DNA of 64,000 nt from positions 55,692,343-55,756,342 of the forward strand of contig CM035167.1 in the NCBI GenBank assembly GCA_020205615.1, read 5' to 3'. Position numbers and translations under genes: made by a program. The notes under the pieces were generated by a model. That model saw only the letters and a list, made by a program, of their open reading frames with translations, was not told where the DNA came from and searched no databases. The DNA comes from Panax quinquefolius (taxonomy: Eukaryota; Streptophyta; Magnoliopsida; Apiales; Araliaceae). Shown piece by piece: positions 23,877 to 34,826 of the stretch; position 1 is the stretch's first letter; the number at the start of each line of letters is the position of its first letter.

Positions 23877-24350
23877 TGTCATCATTTCATACGGTGAGAC
23901 GCGATGTATGTGAATGTATGTTGTGTGGTCCCTCCACCAGGGGGCTATCCCGTCGGTGTTTAATTACTGGACTCGTGAGAAGCTTGATTCTCCTAGGCTC
24001 AAGAAAGGCACCACCCAAATTCGCTCTAGTTGAAAGACCGGATTAACTTCCCGTCTAGTAGATTGCGATGATTTGGGAACCTTCATGCCAAAAAGCCGCG
24101 AGAGTAACCTAAGATAGGTCAGCCTCTGATAAACCCAAAACGGAGGAAAGTCTCTTCATGCTCTCTCATTTCAATTACTTGTAAACACAATTACTTGTAA
24201 TTTCATTCCATATCTATCTCCATGTAATGAGAAATATGAAGAAATGTGTACACATACATATTAACATGCTATAAACAGCTGACACCCGTTTTGCAGGATA
24301 AAATTCCTAAAATGGACACATCACATAGCATGTTATTATATACATTCCCT

Positions 24351-24374
24351 AAAGACTAAACTATGCAAGTCTTT
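24351..24374 (+). promoter_or_regulatory. Leader hairpin upstream of Tat gag
   Basis: AAAGACT, a 10-nt loop and AGTCTTT form a perfect 7-bp stem 66 nt before the gag ATG. It is conserved in Tat-2 at 53978-54001. Confidence 0.6.
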
Positions 24375-24440
24375 CACAGGGAATCAATCGGACCTACTAC
24401 CCGGTCAAAGTCCAAAAAGGCAACAGGCCCATAGTCAATC

Positions 24441-25118
24441 ATGTCGTCATCCGACCAGACTGATCTTAATCCAGTTTCTCGCAAAGAATTCGACGGATTA
24501 AGTAAACAAATCACAGATTTGGCTGTGCTATTAAAAGAATTACACCAGTCTACACAGGGTCAGAAAATACCCGTATATACTGAATCCTCCACACAAGGGG
24601 GAGACCCGGTCATTACCATGTCGGAACCACAGTTGGATACGACCAACAAAACTCATGATGCTGCCCATCCCACTAGAGATCCAGACAATGGTGACATCAA
24701 AAAGAAAGTCCTCCAAATGGAAGAGAACCTTCGCTCTATCAAAGGAATTGGAACACACGGGAGTGTTTCATATGCTGATCTATGTATTTTTCCTGCTGTT
24801 CACTATCCAGAAAAATTTAAAACTCCTGACTTTGAAAAATATGACGGGTTAGGGGATCCTTACACACATCTAAAAGTATTTATTGGAGAACTTGGATCCT
24901 ATGCGTAGGATGAAAAGCTCAGAATGCAATTTTTCCAAAAGAGTCTAACTGGAGAAGCCCGTTCGTGGTACACAAGATTAGAAAACTCCAAAATCCATAG
25001 CTGGGAAGAGCTAGCACATGCCTTCCTCACGAAATACAGTTTTCAAACTCAGATGGCTCCTGATCGGTATCAAATTACCAAGATCAAGAAACAGTCTAAT
25101 GAGTCTTTCAGAGAGTAG
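24441..25118 (+). pseudogene. gag: Tat-1 gag, N-terminal part, truncated by fusion
   Basis: The ATG at 24441 starts MSSSDQTDLNPVSRKEF. Capsid-type motifs follow: YPEKFKTPDFEKYDG..DPYTHL, then KSLTGEARSWYTRL, SWEELAHAFLTKYSF and QMAPDRYQ. One in-frame TAG interrupts at 24906-24908, where Tat-2 reads an alanine-glutamate pair (GCTGA scrambled to GCGTA). Downstream stays in the same frame to ESFRE, then a stop, and the sequence becomes chromovirus RT at 25119. Gag forms the particle shell; its zinc-knuckle half, seen in Tat-2, is missing here. Confidence 0.85.
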
Positions 25119-27476
25119 GCTTTCATGGATATGATGAACCGAGTATTCAAGGAATATTTGGATCAATTCGTTGTTGTCTTTATTGATGACATCCTCATAT
25201 ATTCCAAAAGCCGTGAAGATCAAGAGCACCATTTGAAGTTTGGTACTCCAAAGGCTTCGTAAAACCAACTATATGCCTAATTGAAGAAATGCGAGTTCGG
25301 CGAGGAAGTAGCATTTCTTGGGCACGTCAGTGTCAAAACATGGAGTATCCGTGGATCCGTGAAGATTGAAGCAATACAAAGTTGAGAGCAACCAAGTCGG
25401 TGGATCAAGCACGTAGCTTTTTGGGCTTAGCTTGGTTATTATCGGAGATTCGTGGAAGGATTTTCTCGAATCGCTACTCCATTAACTCAGCTGACTCGAA
25501 AAGATACAAAATTCGTTTGGAGCGAAGAATGCAAGAAAAGTTTCCAAGAGCTTAAGAGGAGACTTATTTCGGCACCTGTTCTAACAATACCATCTGGTTC
25601 GGATGAATTTGTTATCTACAGCGATGCTTCAGGCAAAGGGTTAGGATGTGTTCTCATGCAACATGGGAAAGTCATAGCCTATGCCTCGCGACAACTTAAA
25701 GAGTATGAGAGGAATTATCCTCCTCATGATCTAGAGTTGGTAGCAGTCGTTTTCGCGCTAAAGATATGGAGGCACTATCTATATGGGGAAAAAGTGGAGA
25801 TATATTTAGACCATAAAAGCCTTAAATATTTCTTCACTAAAAAGAACTCAACATGCTTGAACGACGTTGGCTCGAGCTATTGAAAGACTACGACCACACT
25901 ATTCAATACCGATCCCCGAAAAGCGAACGTGGTAGTGACGCGTTGAGTAGAAGATCATATCTTGAACGAAAAGTGATGATGTCAAGTATACGATGTAGAG
26001 CCAACTTTAATAGAAAAAGTTAAGGTTGCTCAAGCCACCGAATGGGCCGGTGATGCGTATGAAGAAGAAAGTACAAGAAGGAGCTATTCCGGGCGAGAAT
26101 TGATAAAGAAGGGATACTTGAGTCCACTCTAGACTTTGTGTCCCTAACGACTCTGATTTGAAGTACAAGATTATGATGGAGGCACACAATACACCATTTG
26201 CAATCCATCCTGGAAGTACTAAAATGTACCGTGATCTTCGACATACATTTTGGTGGAACAATATGAAGAGAGAGATTGCAAAGTTTATCTCGATGTGTTT
26301 AACTTGCTAACGCGTAAAGGCGAGCATCTAGTACCTAAGGGTCCGTTGCAACCACTTGAGATTCCGAAATGGAAGTGGGAACACATTACCATGGATTTCG
26401 TTACTGGGTCTTCCTACGGTTTCTCAAGGCATCAATGTTATTTGGGTTATTGTTGATAGATTAACCAAGTCCGCTTCATTTCTTGCCGATACGGAGAGAC
26501 TTATTCCTTGAACGTCTTGCTAGTATGTACGTGAATGAGATTGTAAGGTTGCATGGCATGCCAAGATCCATAGTTTTGGATCGTGACCCAAGATTCACTT
26601 CAAGATTTTAGGTTAGCTTTGCAAAAAGCTATGGGCACGGATTTGCGATTTAGTTCGGCATACCATCCCCAAACGGACGGACAATCGAGAGGACTATTCA
26701 AACTCTTGAAGATCTATTAAGACTCGTGTGTCCTAGACTTCAAGGGCGCTTGGGATAAGTATTTACCATTGGTAGAATTCTCCTACAACAACAGCTTATC
26801 GTGCAAGTATAGGTATGGCTCCATTTGAAGCATTATATGGACGAAAGTGTCGCTTCTCAATATGTTGGGATGAGGTGGGTGAAGCAACATTGTTGGGACC
26901 CGAGTTAAATACGATATGACTCACCGAAAAGATCCAAATGATTCGACAACATATACAAACGGCACAAGATCGACAAAAAGATTTATGCGGATCTTCATCG
27001 AAAGGACGTGGAATTTAGTGTAGGGGATCATGATATTATGCGTGTTGCTCCATGGAAGGGAGTTACAAGATTTGGGAAGAGAGGAAAGCTCAATCCATGA
27101 TTTATTGGTCCATTTCAAATTCTTGACCGAGTAGGAAATGTAGCCTATAGACTTGCGCACCTCCAAGTATGTCTCGTGTTCATAATGTGTTTCACATATT
27201 TGTACTTCAGAAATATGTGAAAGACCGAACCACGCTTATAGAGTTAGAACCTAAAAAAAATAGCCAAGACTTAACGTATGAGGAGGTACCTGTCAAGATC
27301 TTGGATAGGAAGGAGCATGTCCTACGCGCAAAGGTCATACCACAAGTTAAAGTTTTGTGGAGGAATCATGCTATAGAGAAAATGACCTGGGAATTGGAAA
27401 CGGAAATGAAAGCGAGGTATCCTCACCTTTTCGAAACACCAGGTACGTACGTCAATTTCGAGGACGAAATTTCATA
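25119..27476 (+). pseudogene. pol: Tekay-A pol 3' part: RT end, RNase H, integrase, chromodomain
   Basis: It begins within RT at [16 protein letters not shown] and includes the catalytic FIDDILIYS. RNase H is best read at 25452-25883 ([35 protein letters not shown]). Integrase (about 26160-26990) shows GSTKMYRDLRHTFWWNNM, MDFVTG and MAPFEALYG in broken frames. The chromodomain part (27169-27477) reads MSRVHNVFHI, YEEVPVKILDRKEHVLRAK and WRNHAIEKMTWELETEM, and ends NFEDEIS at a stop just before the PPT. Frameshifts and stops are frequent, so it is inactive as read. Confidence 0.82.
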
Positions 27477-27487
27477 AGGAGGGGAGG
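27476..27487 (+). other. Polypurine tract of Tekay-A
   Basis: The sequence aaggaggggagg lies just before the LTR start TGTAAGACCCC at 27489. Confidence 0.7.
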
Positions 27488-28817
27488 TTGTAAGACCCCA
27501 ACTTATTATTAATGAAATTTAATTTTCTCTATTTATTATTTTGAAATAGTAAGGGTTGATTTGATTAATGTGGATAGTTATGGGTAAAATACGCAAATAT
27601 TTTAAAATAAGCAAGTGGTTATAAAATATTCATTGTTGTCGGGGAATATTCGTTTGGTCGTGGAATATTCAAATCTTTGTCGGGAATATTAAATGCGGCT
27701 TACCTGCAACCATGTGTGGGCCCCATAACGAGCGATTGGATGAAGAAAACGACAAATATAAGTTGGTTAAAAATAACTAGCGTAGTTATTATCAAGTATT
27801 AATCTTGTTAAAATACTCTATTGGTTAAAACACAAGAAGACACTCAGATTACACCAATTATTGATTCTTACGTAAGAAGGCACTACTCAATAATGGTTAC
27901 GATAAATTACTCGCTCAAAGATTTTATTAATAATTGTTGCGTTGATATTTTATATTCTTGTTGTTGTTTCAATAATTGTCATTACACAAGATTTTTCATT
28001 ATCGAAGCAATAATTCATATTATCTGAATAATATTATTAGATAACATTATTGGCAATGTCTAGAAAGTTCTCGCTCAAGGAGAGGTTTGGTCACCTAATT
28101 GCGGCCAAATAGGAGAAATTCTTATTGAAAGCCCCTCTTTCCTGAACGCACAGTTGTTAATATTGTGATTACGTAATATTATTTGTGAATAATTAATTAT
28201 TGATTCATATGATGAGAAAAATATTGATTTTATGTGGATATAGATGGAGAAAATTTTTATTGTGACAATTGTTGAAAATTAAAATTTTATCTTTTTCTCG
28301 ATAAAATAAATATATTATTATATTTTAATAATATAATAATGGTGATATTTTTACAACGAATGTGGGATATATGAGTATACGAGGAGGATGAGTATTTTTG
28401 TTGCAATAAATGTTTAAAACATGTTAAACATGTCGGTGGACCCCATTTATTGACTGAAATTTGATTATAGCCTATAAAATCACCGTTTGTGGATTTCGGT
28501 CAATTTCTGTTTGGAATTTGGAAAAACTTTCTTCTGCAAAGTTGTAGAGAATTGAATTTTCTATAAAAACTCATGAGATTCGAATTTTCTGATAGAAGGG
28601 CTATTTATTATGAATTATTGAAGTTCCGAAGCTCCGAAATAATTGATTTTTGGAAGTTTAAAATATTTTAAATAATAAAAACGTTTTTTGTTTGTTTTGT
28701 GGGCTACAACATGTGCAAAATGAGCTGAGATCAGATCTAAGAAGGTTGGCGTAGAAATTTTAATATATATATTAATATTTTATTAAATTTTCTGCTTTGG
28801 TGTTCTAAGCATTTTCC

Positions 28818-28825
28818 TATAAATA
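28818..28825 (+). promoter_or_regulatory. TATA box of Tekay LTR
   Basis: TATAAATA in 'tcctataaatagggtgc' is conserved at 36150 and 57517. Confidence 0.75.
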
Positions 28826-29402
28826 GGGTGCTTAGGTTAGAATTGAAAATCACACCAGAAACTGAAGTTTTCTCTCTCTATATTATCGAGCGTATTCTTG
28901 TGAGTATTTTGAGTATACTTTGAGTATTGTTATACGGTGCAAGTCCAAGTCATAGCCTATATCCGGTGTTTCAGCTAGAGGTACTGATCTTTCGAGGTAA
29001 GGGATATTATTTTTTTTCGTAATGATATTATTTCTTCAATATCATTATGTTGAAATATTGATCTGAAGTTTTTATCAAATTTGGAACTTTTGGTGTCGGA
29101 GTTACTATTCACGTATACGGCACTATTCACGTATACGGTACTATTCACGAATACGGCACTATTCATCGAAAAATGAAAATTTCTTCTTTTTGTCCAAAAT
29201 ATCTACTATGGATACTAGCTTTGATTGTATCCATGTTTTGATCATTCTTGAATTTTACACCACTGTGATTATTTTTGAGGTATTGTTGGACATGGATAAA
29301 ACAAAGTACGAATCCTTAATCCTTGTCATTTTCTTTCACTGGATTCGTTTCTTTAAAAATATTTTTCATAATCTTCAGTCTTAAATGATGATATTATGGA
29401 AT

Positions 29403-29529
29403 ATCTTTGGCCTGTAGTGCAAAGATGAATGATTTCTGAAGAATATCTTTGGCCCGTAGTGCAAAGATGAACAGGTGTTTAGATGAACATGACCAACTGA
29501 TGAATATCTTTGGCCTGTAGTGCAAAGAT
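29403..29529 (+). repeat. Three tandem ATCTTTG...CAAAGAT hairpins in LTR leader
   Basis: Stems occur at 29403/29420, 29445/29462 and 29506/29523. All have perfect 7-bp stems and about 10-nt loops. The array lies downstream of the TATA box, so it is within the expected transcript leader. Copies are at 36739-36870 and 58216-58345. Confidence 0.85.
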
Positions 29530-30083
29530 GAATATTTGATTCGGATGTATATTTATTGATGTTACAGAATAAAAGATAGAGCGATGAACTTTTAAATTCA
29601 TACATAGAAGATAGTAGTTTGCATTCTCTACTTAACTCTTCTAATGAATTATTATTTTCATTGCGAATATTGATTTAAAATTTGTTGTCTATTGTATTCT
29701 ATTAGATTTTTCCTCGTTGAAGACTAACGATAATTTGTTGTATATTATCTTAGTCATAATATTCTTCTACCGGACTAGTTGAGCTCACCCTTTTTCCTTT
29801 TTGTTCCATTTTTCTTCCGAGGAGGCGAGAATATAGCGAGTACAGTGGGGGGTATGGAATGAAGGTTTTAGAAAGAGTTGTTTAGTAGTCCTCACCATTT
29901 TTGTAAAATAATGTATCAATAAATGTGATGAGGATTTATTTGAGTATAGATATTGTCTAGAAGATAATATTTGTATTCAAACTCACAGCTTTACTATTGT
30001 AATAATAAAGTTGTAGTTGTTTACGTACCATGTATTGACAACTCGTAATGGGTGATGTATACCTATTTTGGGGGCATCACGGT

Positions 30084-30119
30084 TGGTATCGAGCTTAGGG
30101 ATATGATCTCCATGAGATC
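30084..30119 (+). other. Tekay-B PBS and adjacent hairpin
   Basis: The PBS-like tggtatcgagc (30084-30094) resembles the initiator tRNA-Met site TGGTATCAGAGC. A perfect GATCTC/GAGATC hairpin with loop CAT follows at 30105-30119. Confidence 0.75.
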
Positions 30120-30267
30120 GGGGAATAGAACTAGGAGGGAAAGATGAGTAAATCCTTCGCTAGTGTGTCCTACCTAAGCTTATTTGTTAGTTAATCAAGA
30201 TATAGGGATATTTTGTGATATATTGATTTCCTTAATTAACCCTTGTTTTATGACGATTTTGAGAATG

Positions 30268-31360
30268 TCGATCGAGAATATTAACAATGGAAATGAGACC
30301 GTGGAGACGCATGTACTCCCAACGAGGAGAACGTGCAACAGTCGGCAATGTTCCTCCCGTGAACAACAACCAATCGAAAGCGATGATGATGAGCGGGATG
30401 TTTAGAAGCTTTTTGCGCTTCATGCAAAATCGATTTAGGGAGACTCGTGTTCAAAATACGAGGAGGAAATGATAGCAATTCACGGGTTGTCACAACCAAG
30501 CGCTTCAAAGAGTTGGGACCACGAATTTAAGGGAAAGCGATCCGATCATGGGCGGAAACATGGGTCAAGCAAATTACCAAGATATTCGATGTCTTGGGAT
30601 GCACGGAGAGATGTAAGGTTCCATTTGCCACCTTTATATTCCATGGCGAAAGGCGGATCACTGGTGGGAGTCTCATGAAGCGTACCCATCCAAATTTTTC
30701 AAGATGTCTTGGGAGACATTTCGAAACTATTTAATGACAAATACTTTCCGAAAAGTGTTCGGCATATATGAAGGAAGTGGAGTTTATTAGGTTTGAGTAG
30801 AACAACATGACGGTGTCTCAAAGACGAGGCAAAGTTTGCAGAGTTATCCGTGTTTGCACCTCATTTGGTGGAGAATGAGGAGCGATAACGCGAATGTTTC
30901 TTAGAGGTTTGAAACCCGACATACGCCAATATCTCATTTCTCATAAATTTTCTCTCTATTCGGATGTTGTTAACGAGGCTCAATTGTTAGAAGCGAGATA
31001 ACGAGTATGTTCAACCGAGGGACCATAACCGAGGATCGTACGGAGATAACAATCAATGAATAATGATAACCAAATGGAGAAAGAAACAGACGGACAAAAT
31101 GGTAACCACTCTGGTGGTAATCATGGCCATGAAAATAGAAGAAGCGAGTCGGAGGAGATTTTAAAAGAGGAGATTTAACAACGACCATGTGAAGACGACA
31201 AAGGTCTGAAAGAATCGGTTCTAAGGGAGGAGAACGACCACCCATCGCCATATGCTATAAATGCGGAAAGAGGGACATATAAGTCCAAACCGCCCACAAC
31301 AGTTCAAGGTATGCTATAATTGTGGAAAGGAAGGACATATCGCCGAGATTGTAGAGCAGC
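30268..31360 (+). pseudogene. gag: Tekay-B gag with two CCHC knuckles
   Basis: The start is MSIENINNGNETVE at 30268. After an early frameshift the body can be followed in several frames: capsid motifs near 30540-30900 and a polar linker near 31000-31200. Two CX2CX4HX4C-type zinc knuckles follow at about 31246-31360 (CYKCGK.GHI and CYNCGKEGHIA; the last cysteine is frame-disrupted). The knuckles bind RNA in known gags. At least four frame breaks make it non-functional as read. Tekay-C holds the same gene at 59083. Confidence 0.78.
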
Positions 31361-31848
31361 GAAACCTAGTTCAATGGGGATTCATGACTCAAAAGATCGT
31401 CCCGAAAAAGTCAAAGTCAACGATTCCGGGAAGAGCGTTTGTTGTGGCTGGTCAAAATGCGAGGAACCCAAACGAGGTGATCACGGGTAAGCTATTTATA
31501 AATTCTTACGAAGTTTATACCTTACTTGATACCGGTGCTACCCATTCATTTATCTCTCCCCTTGTGCTCAACGCTTTAAACTTGACTCGGGAGAAATTAG
31601 ACTTTTACCTATCTGTGGAAACTCCGTTAGGAGAAACTTTCATCACATCCACTGTTTATAAATCTTGTTTGATTCAAGTTGGCACCATCACCTTACCTAT
31701 TGACCTTATCTCTTTAAAGATACTTGCTTTTGATGTGATTTTAGGGATTGATTGGTTAACTACTCATCATGCCAAAATTGATTATTTTCGTAAGGTTGTT
31801 AGTTTTCATATTCCTAACCAACCCGTTGTATGCAATTCAAGCAACTAA
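31261..31848 (+). pseudogene. pro: Tekay-B protease region
   Basis: This is the longest open frame of the element (195 aa), covering the second zinc knuckle and a retropepsin. The catalytic LLDTGATHSF is at about 31525-31555, followed by LGIDWL, a conserved C-terminal motif of Ty3/gypsy proteases. Protease matures the Gag-Pol polyprotein. The frame closes at 31848 before RT, where an intact element would continue. Confidence 0.85.
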
Positions 31849-33330
31849 ACCATTAAAATCAATCACTATCATATCTAATCATAAAGTTATTTGTTTATTG
31901 AAAACGGATGTCAAGCTTTCTTAGCCCATGTTATGGATTTGAATAAAGACACGCCAAATTTGAATAATATTCTGTTGTTATTGACTTTCCGACGATATTT
32001 CAAAGAACTTCCCTTGCACCCCGTAACGTGAAGTTGAATTCTTTATTGATCTTGAACCCGGTACAAAGCCCATTTCTAAAACCCCATATCGAATGGCTCC
32101 TATTGAACTTCAGAGTTAAAGGTCCAACTACAGTGAATTGTTGGACATCGGTTTCATTCATCCTAGTACATCTCCTTGGGGTGCTCTGTTTTATTCAAGT
32201 GAGAAGAAAGATGGGAGTATGCGACTTTGTATTGACTATCGGAATTGAACCATGTCACCATCAAGAATAGGTATCATCTACCTCGTATTGATGACTTGTT
32301 TGACCAAATTGCAAGAAAGGGCACAATTCTTTTCAAAATCGATCTTCGCTCGGATATCATCAAATTTGAAGATTAGAATCGAGGATATTCCAAAGACCGC
32401 CTTGAAACTCCTGGTATGGGCATTATGAATTCTTAGTCATGTCTTTCGGACTAACTAATGCTCTGCTGCTTTCATGGATATGATGAACCGAGTATTCAAG
32501 GAATATTTGGATCAATTCGTTGTTGTCTTTATTGATGACATCCTCATATATTCCAAAAGCCGTGAAGATCAAGAGCACCATTTGAAGTCGGTACTCCAAA
32601 GGCTTCGTGAAAACCAACTATATGCCAAATTGAAGAAATGCGAGTTCGCGGCGAGGAAGTAGCATTTCTTGGCACGCAGTGTCAAAACATGGAGTATCCG
32701 TGGATCCGTGAAGATTGAAGCAATACAAAGTTGGGAGCAACCGAAGTTGGTGACCAAGTACGTAGCTTTTGGGCTTAAATTGTTATTATCGGAGATTCGT
32801 GGAAGGATTTTCTCGAATCGCTACTCCATTAACTCAAATTGACTCGAAAAGATACAAAATTCGTTTGGAGCGAAGAATGCGAGAAAAGTTTCCAAGAGCT
32901 TAAGAGGAGACTTATTTCTAAGACTGTTCTAACAATACCATCCGGTTCGGATGGATTTGTTATCTACGCCGATGCTTCGTGCAAAGGGTTAGGATGTGTT
33001 CTCATGCAACGTGGGAAAGTCATAGCCTATGCCTCGACAACTTAAAGAGTATGAGAGGAATTATCCTACTCATGATCTAGAGTTAGCGGCAATCGTTTTG
33101 CTTAAAGATATGGAGGCACTATCTATATGGGGAGAAAGTGGAGATATATTCGGACCATAAAAGCCTTAAATATTTCTTCACTCAAAAGAACTCAACATGC
33201 GGCGGACGTTGGCTCGAGCTATTGAAAGACTACGACCACACTATTCAATACCGTCCCGGAAAAGCGAACGTGGTAGGCGACGCGTTGAGTAGAAGATCAT
33301 ATCTTGAACGAAAAGAGTGCGATGATGTCA
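31849..33330 (+). pseudogene. pol: Tekay-B reverse transcriptase and RNase H
   Basis: RT fragments appear in several frames: [15 protein letters not shown] start (about 32060), then the FIDDILIYS catalytic motif in the open block 32474-32662. RNase H follows at 32839-33300 ([55 protein letters not shown]). These enzymes copy the element RNA into DNA. Single-base indels break the frame repeatedly, often where the other copies have CNG or CCGG. Confidence 0.82.
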
Positions 33331-34506
33331 AGTATACGACAGAGCCAACTTTAATAGAAAAAGTTAAGGTTGCTCAAGCCACCGAATCCGGAAATGATGC
33401 GTATGAAGAAGAAAGTACAAGAAGGAGCTATTCCGGCGCGAATTGATGAAGAAGGGATACTTGAGTCCACTCTAGACTTTGTGTTCCTAACGACTCTGAT
33501 TTGAAGTACAAGATTATGATGGAGGCACACAATACACCATTTGCAATCCATCCTGGAAGTACTAAAATGTACCGTGATCTTCGACATACATTTTGGTGGA
33601 ACAATATGAAGAGAGAGATTGCAAAGTTTATCTCGATGTGTTTAACTTGCCAACGTGTAAAGGCGGAGCATCTAGTACCTAAGGGTCCGTTGCAACCACT
33701 TGAGATTCCGAAATGGAAGTGGGAACACATTACCATGGATTTCGTTACGGGTCTTCCTATGGTTTCTCAAGGCATCAATGTTATTTGGGTTATTGTTGAT
33801 AGATTAACTAAGTCTGCTCATTTCTTGCCGATACGGGAGACTTATTCCCTTGAACGTCTTGCTAGTATGTACGTGAATGAGATTGTAAGGTTGCATGGCA
33901 TGCCAGTATCCATAGTTTTGGATCGTGACCCAAGATTCACTTCAAGATTTTGGGTTAGCTTGCAAAAAGCTATGGGCACGGATTTGCGATTTAGTTCGGC
34001 ATACCATCCCCAAACCTGACGGACAATCGTGAGAGGACTATTCAAACTCTTGAAGATCTATTAAGACTCGTGTCCTAGACTTCAAGGGCGGTTGGGATAA
34101 GTATTTACCATTGGTAGAATTCTCCTACAACAACAGCTTATCGAGCAAGTATAGGTATGGCTCCATTTAAAGCATTATATGGACGAAAGTGTCGCTTCTC
34201 AATATGTTGGGATGAGGTGGGTGAAGCAACATTGTTGGGACCCGAGTTAGTACGTATGACTACCGAAAAGATCCAAATGATTCGACAACATATACAAACG
34301 GCACAAGATCGACAAAACAGTTATGCGGATCTTCATCGAAAGGACGTGGAATTTAGTGTAGGGGATCATGTATTATTTCGTGTTGCACCATGGAAGGGAG
34401 TTACAAGATTTGGGAAGAGAGGAAAGCTCAATCCACGATTTATTGGTCCATTTCAAATTCTTGACCGAGTAGGAAATGTAGCCTATAGACTTGCGTTACC
34501 TCAAGT
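33331..34506 (+). pseudogene. int: Tekay-B integrase
   Basis: The main open block is 33501-34019 (172 aa). It has an HHCC zinc finger (H..FAIHPGSTKMYRDL...CLTCQRVK), then core residues in MDFVTGLP and LDRDPRF; the catalytic glutamate region follows a frameshift at about 34020 ('caatcgtgagaggac'). The C-terminal GPFQILDRVGNVAYRLALP lies at about 34445-34500. Integrase inserts the DNA copy into the genome. Confidence 0.82.
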
Positions 34507-34814
34507 ATGTCTCGTGTTCATAATGTGTTTCACATATCCGTATTTCAGAAATATGTGAAAGACCCGAACCACGTTATAGAGTTAGAACCGGACAAAATAG
34601 CCGAAGACTTAACGTATGAGGAGGTACCTGTCAAGATCTTGGATAGGAAGGAGCATGTCCTACGCGCAAAAGTCATACCACAAGTTAAAGTTTTGTGGAG
34701 GAATCATGCTATAGAGGAAATGACCTGAGAATTGGAAACGGAAATGAAAGCGAGGTATCCTCACCTTTTCAAACACACAGTAATGTGACGTCAATTTCGA
34801 GGACGAAATTTCAT
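34507..34814 (+). pseudogene. Tekay-B chromodomain
   Basis: The open block 34507-34728 reads MSRVHNVFHISVFQKYVK, then YEEVPVKILDRKEHVLRAKV and VLWRNHAIEEMT. It ends with a TGA where Tekay-A has TGG (T-W-E). Position and sequence fit the integrase-linked chromodomain of Tekay/Del chromoviruses, which is thought to steer insertion to particular chromatin. Confidence 0.75.
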
Positions 34815-34825
34815 AAGGAGGGAGG
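34815..34825 (+). other. Polypurine tract of Tekay-B
   Basis: The sequence aaggagggagg lies directly before the LTR at 34827. Confidence 0.7.
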
Positions 34826-34826
34826 T

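Larger units (their letters stand above)
27489..30080 (+). repeat. Tekay LTR shared by A (3') and B (5')
   Basis: It starts TGTAAGACCCCAACTT and ends before ggttggtatcgagc. TATA box, ACTATTCAC minisatellite (29105-29165) and three tandem hairpins are present. It is collinear with 34827-37423 and 56186-58896. Confidence 0.88.

Noticed and set aside
30232..30508. Overlapping minus-strand frames over Tekay gag
   Set aside because: They are shadows of the plus-strand gag and show no recognisable domain.
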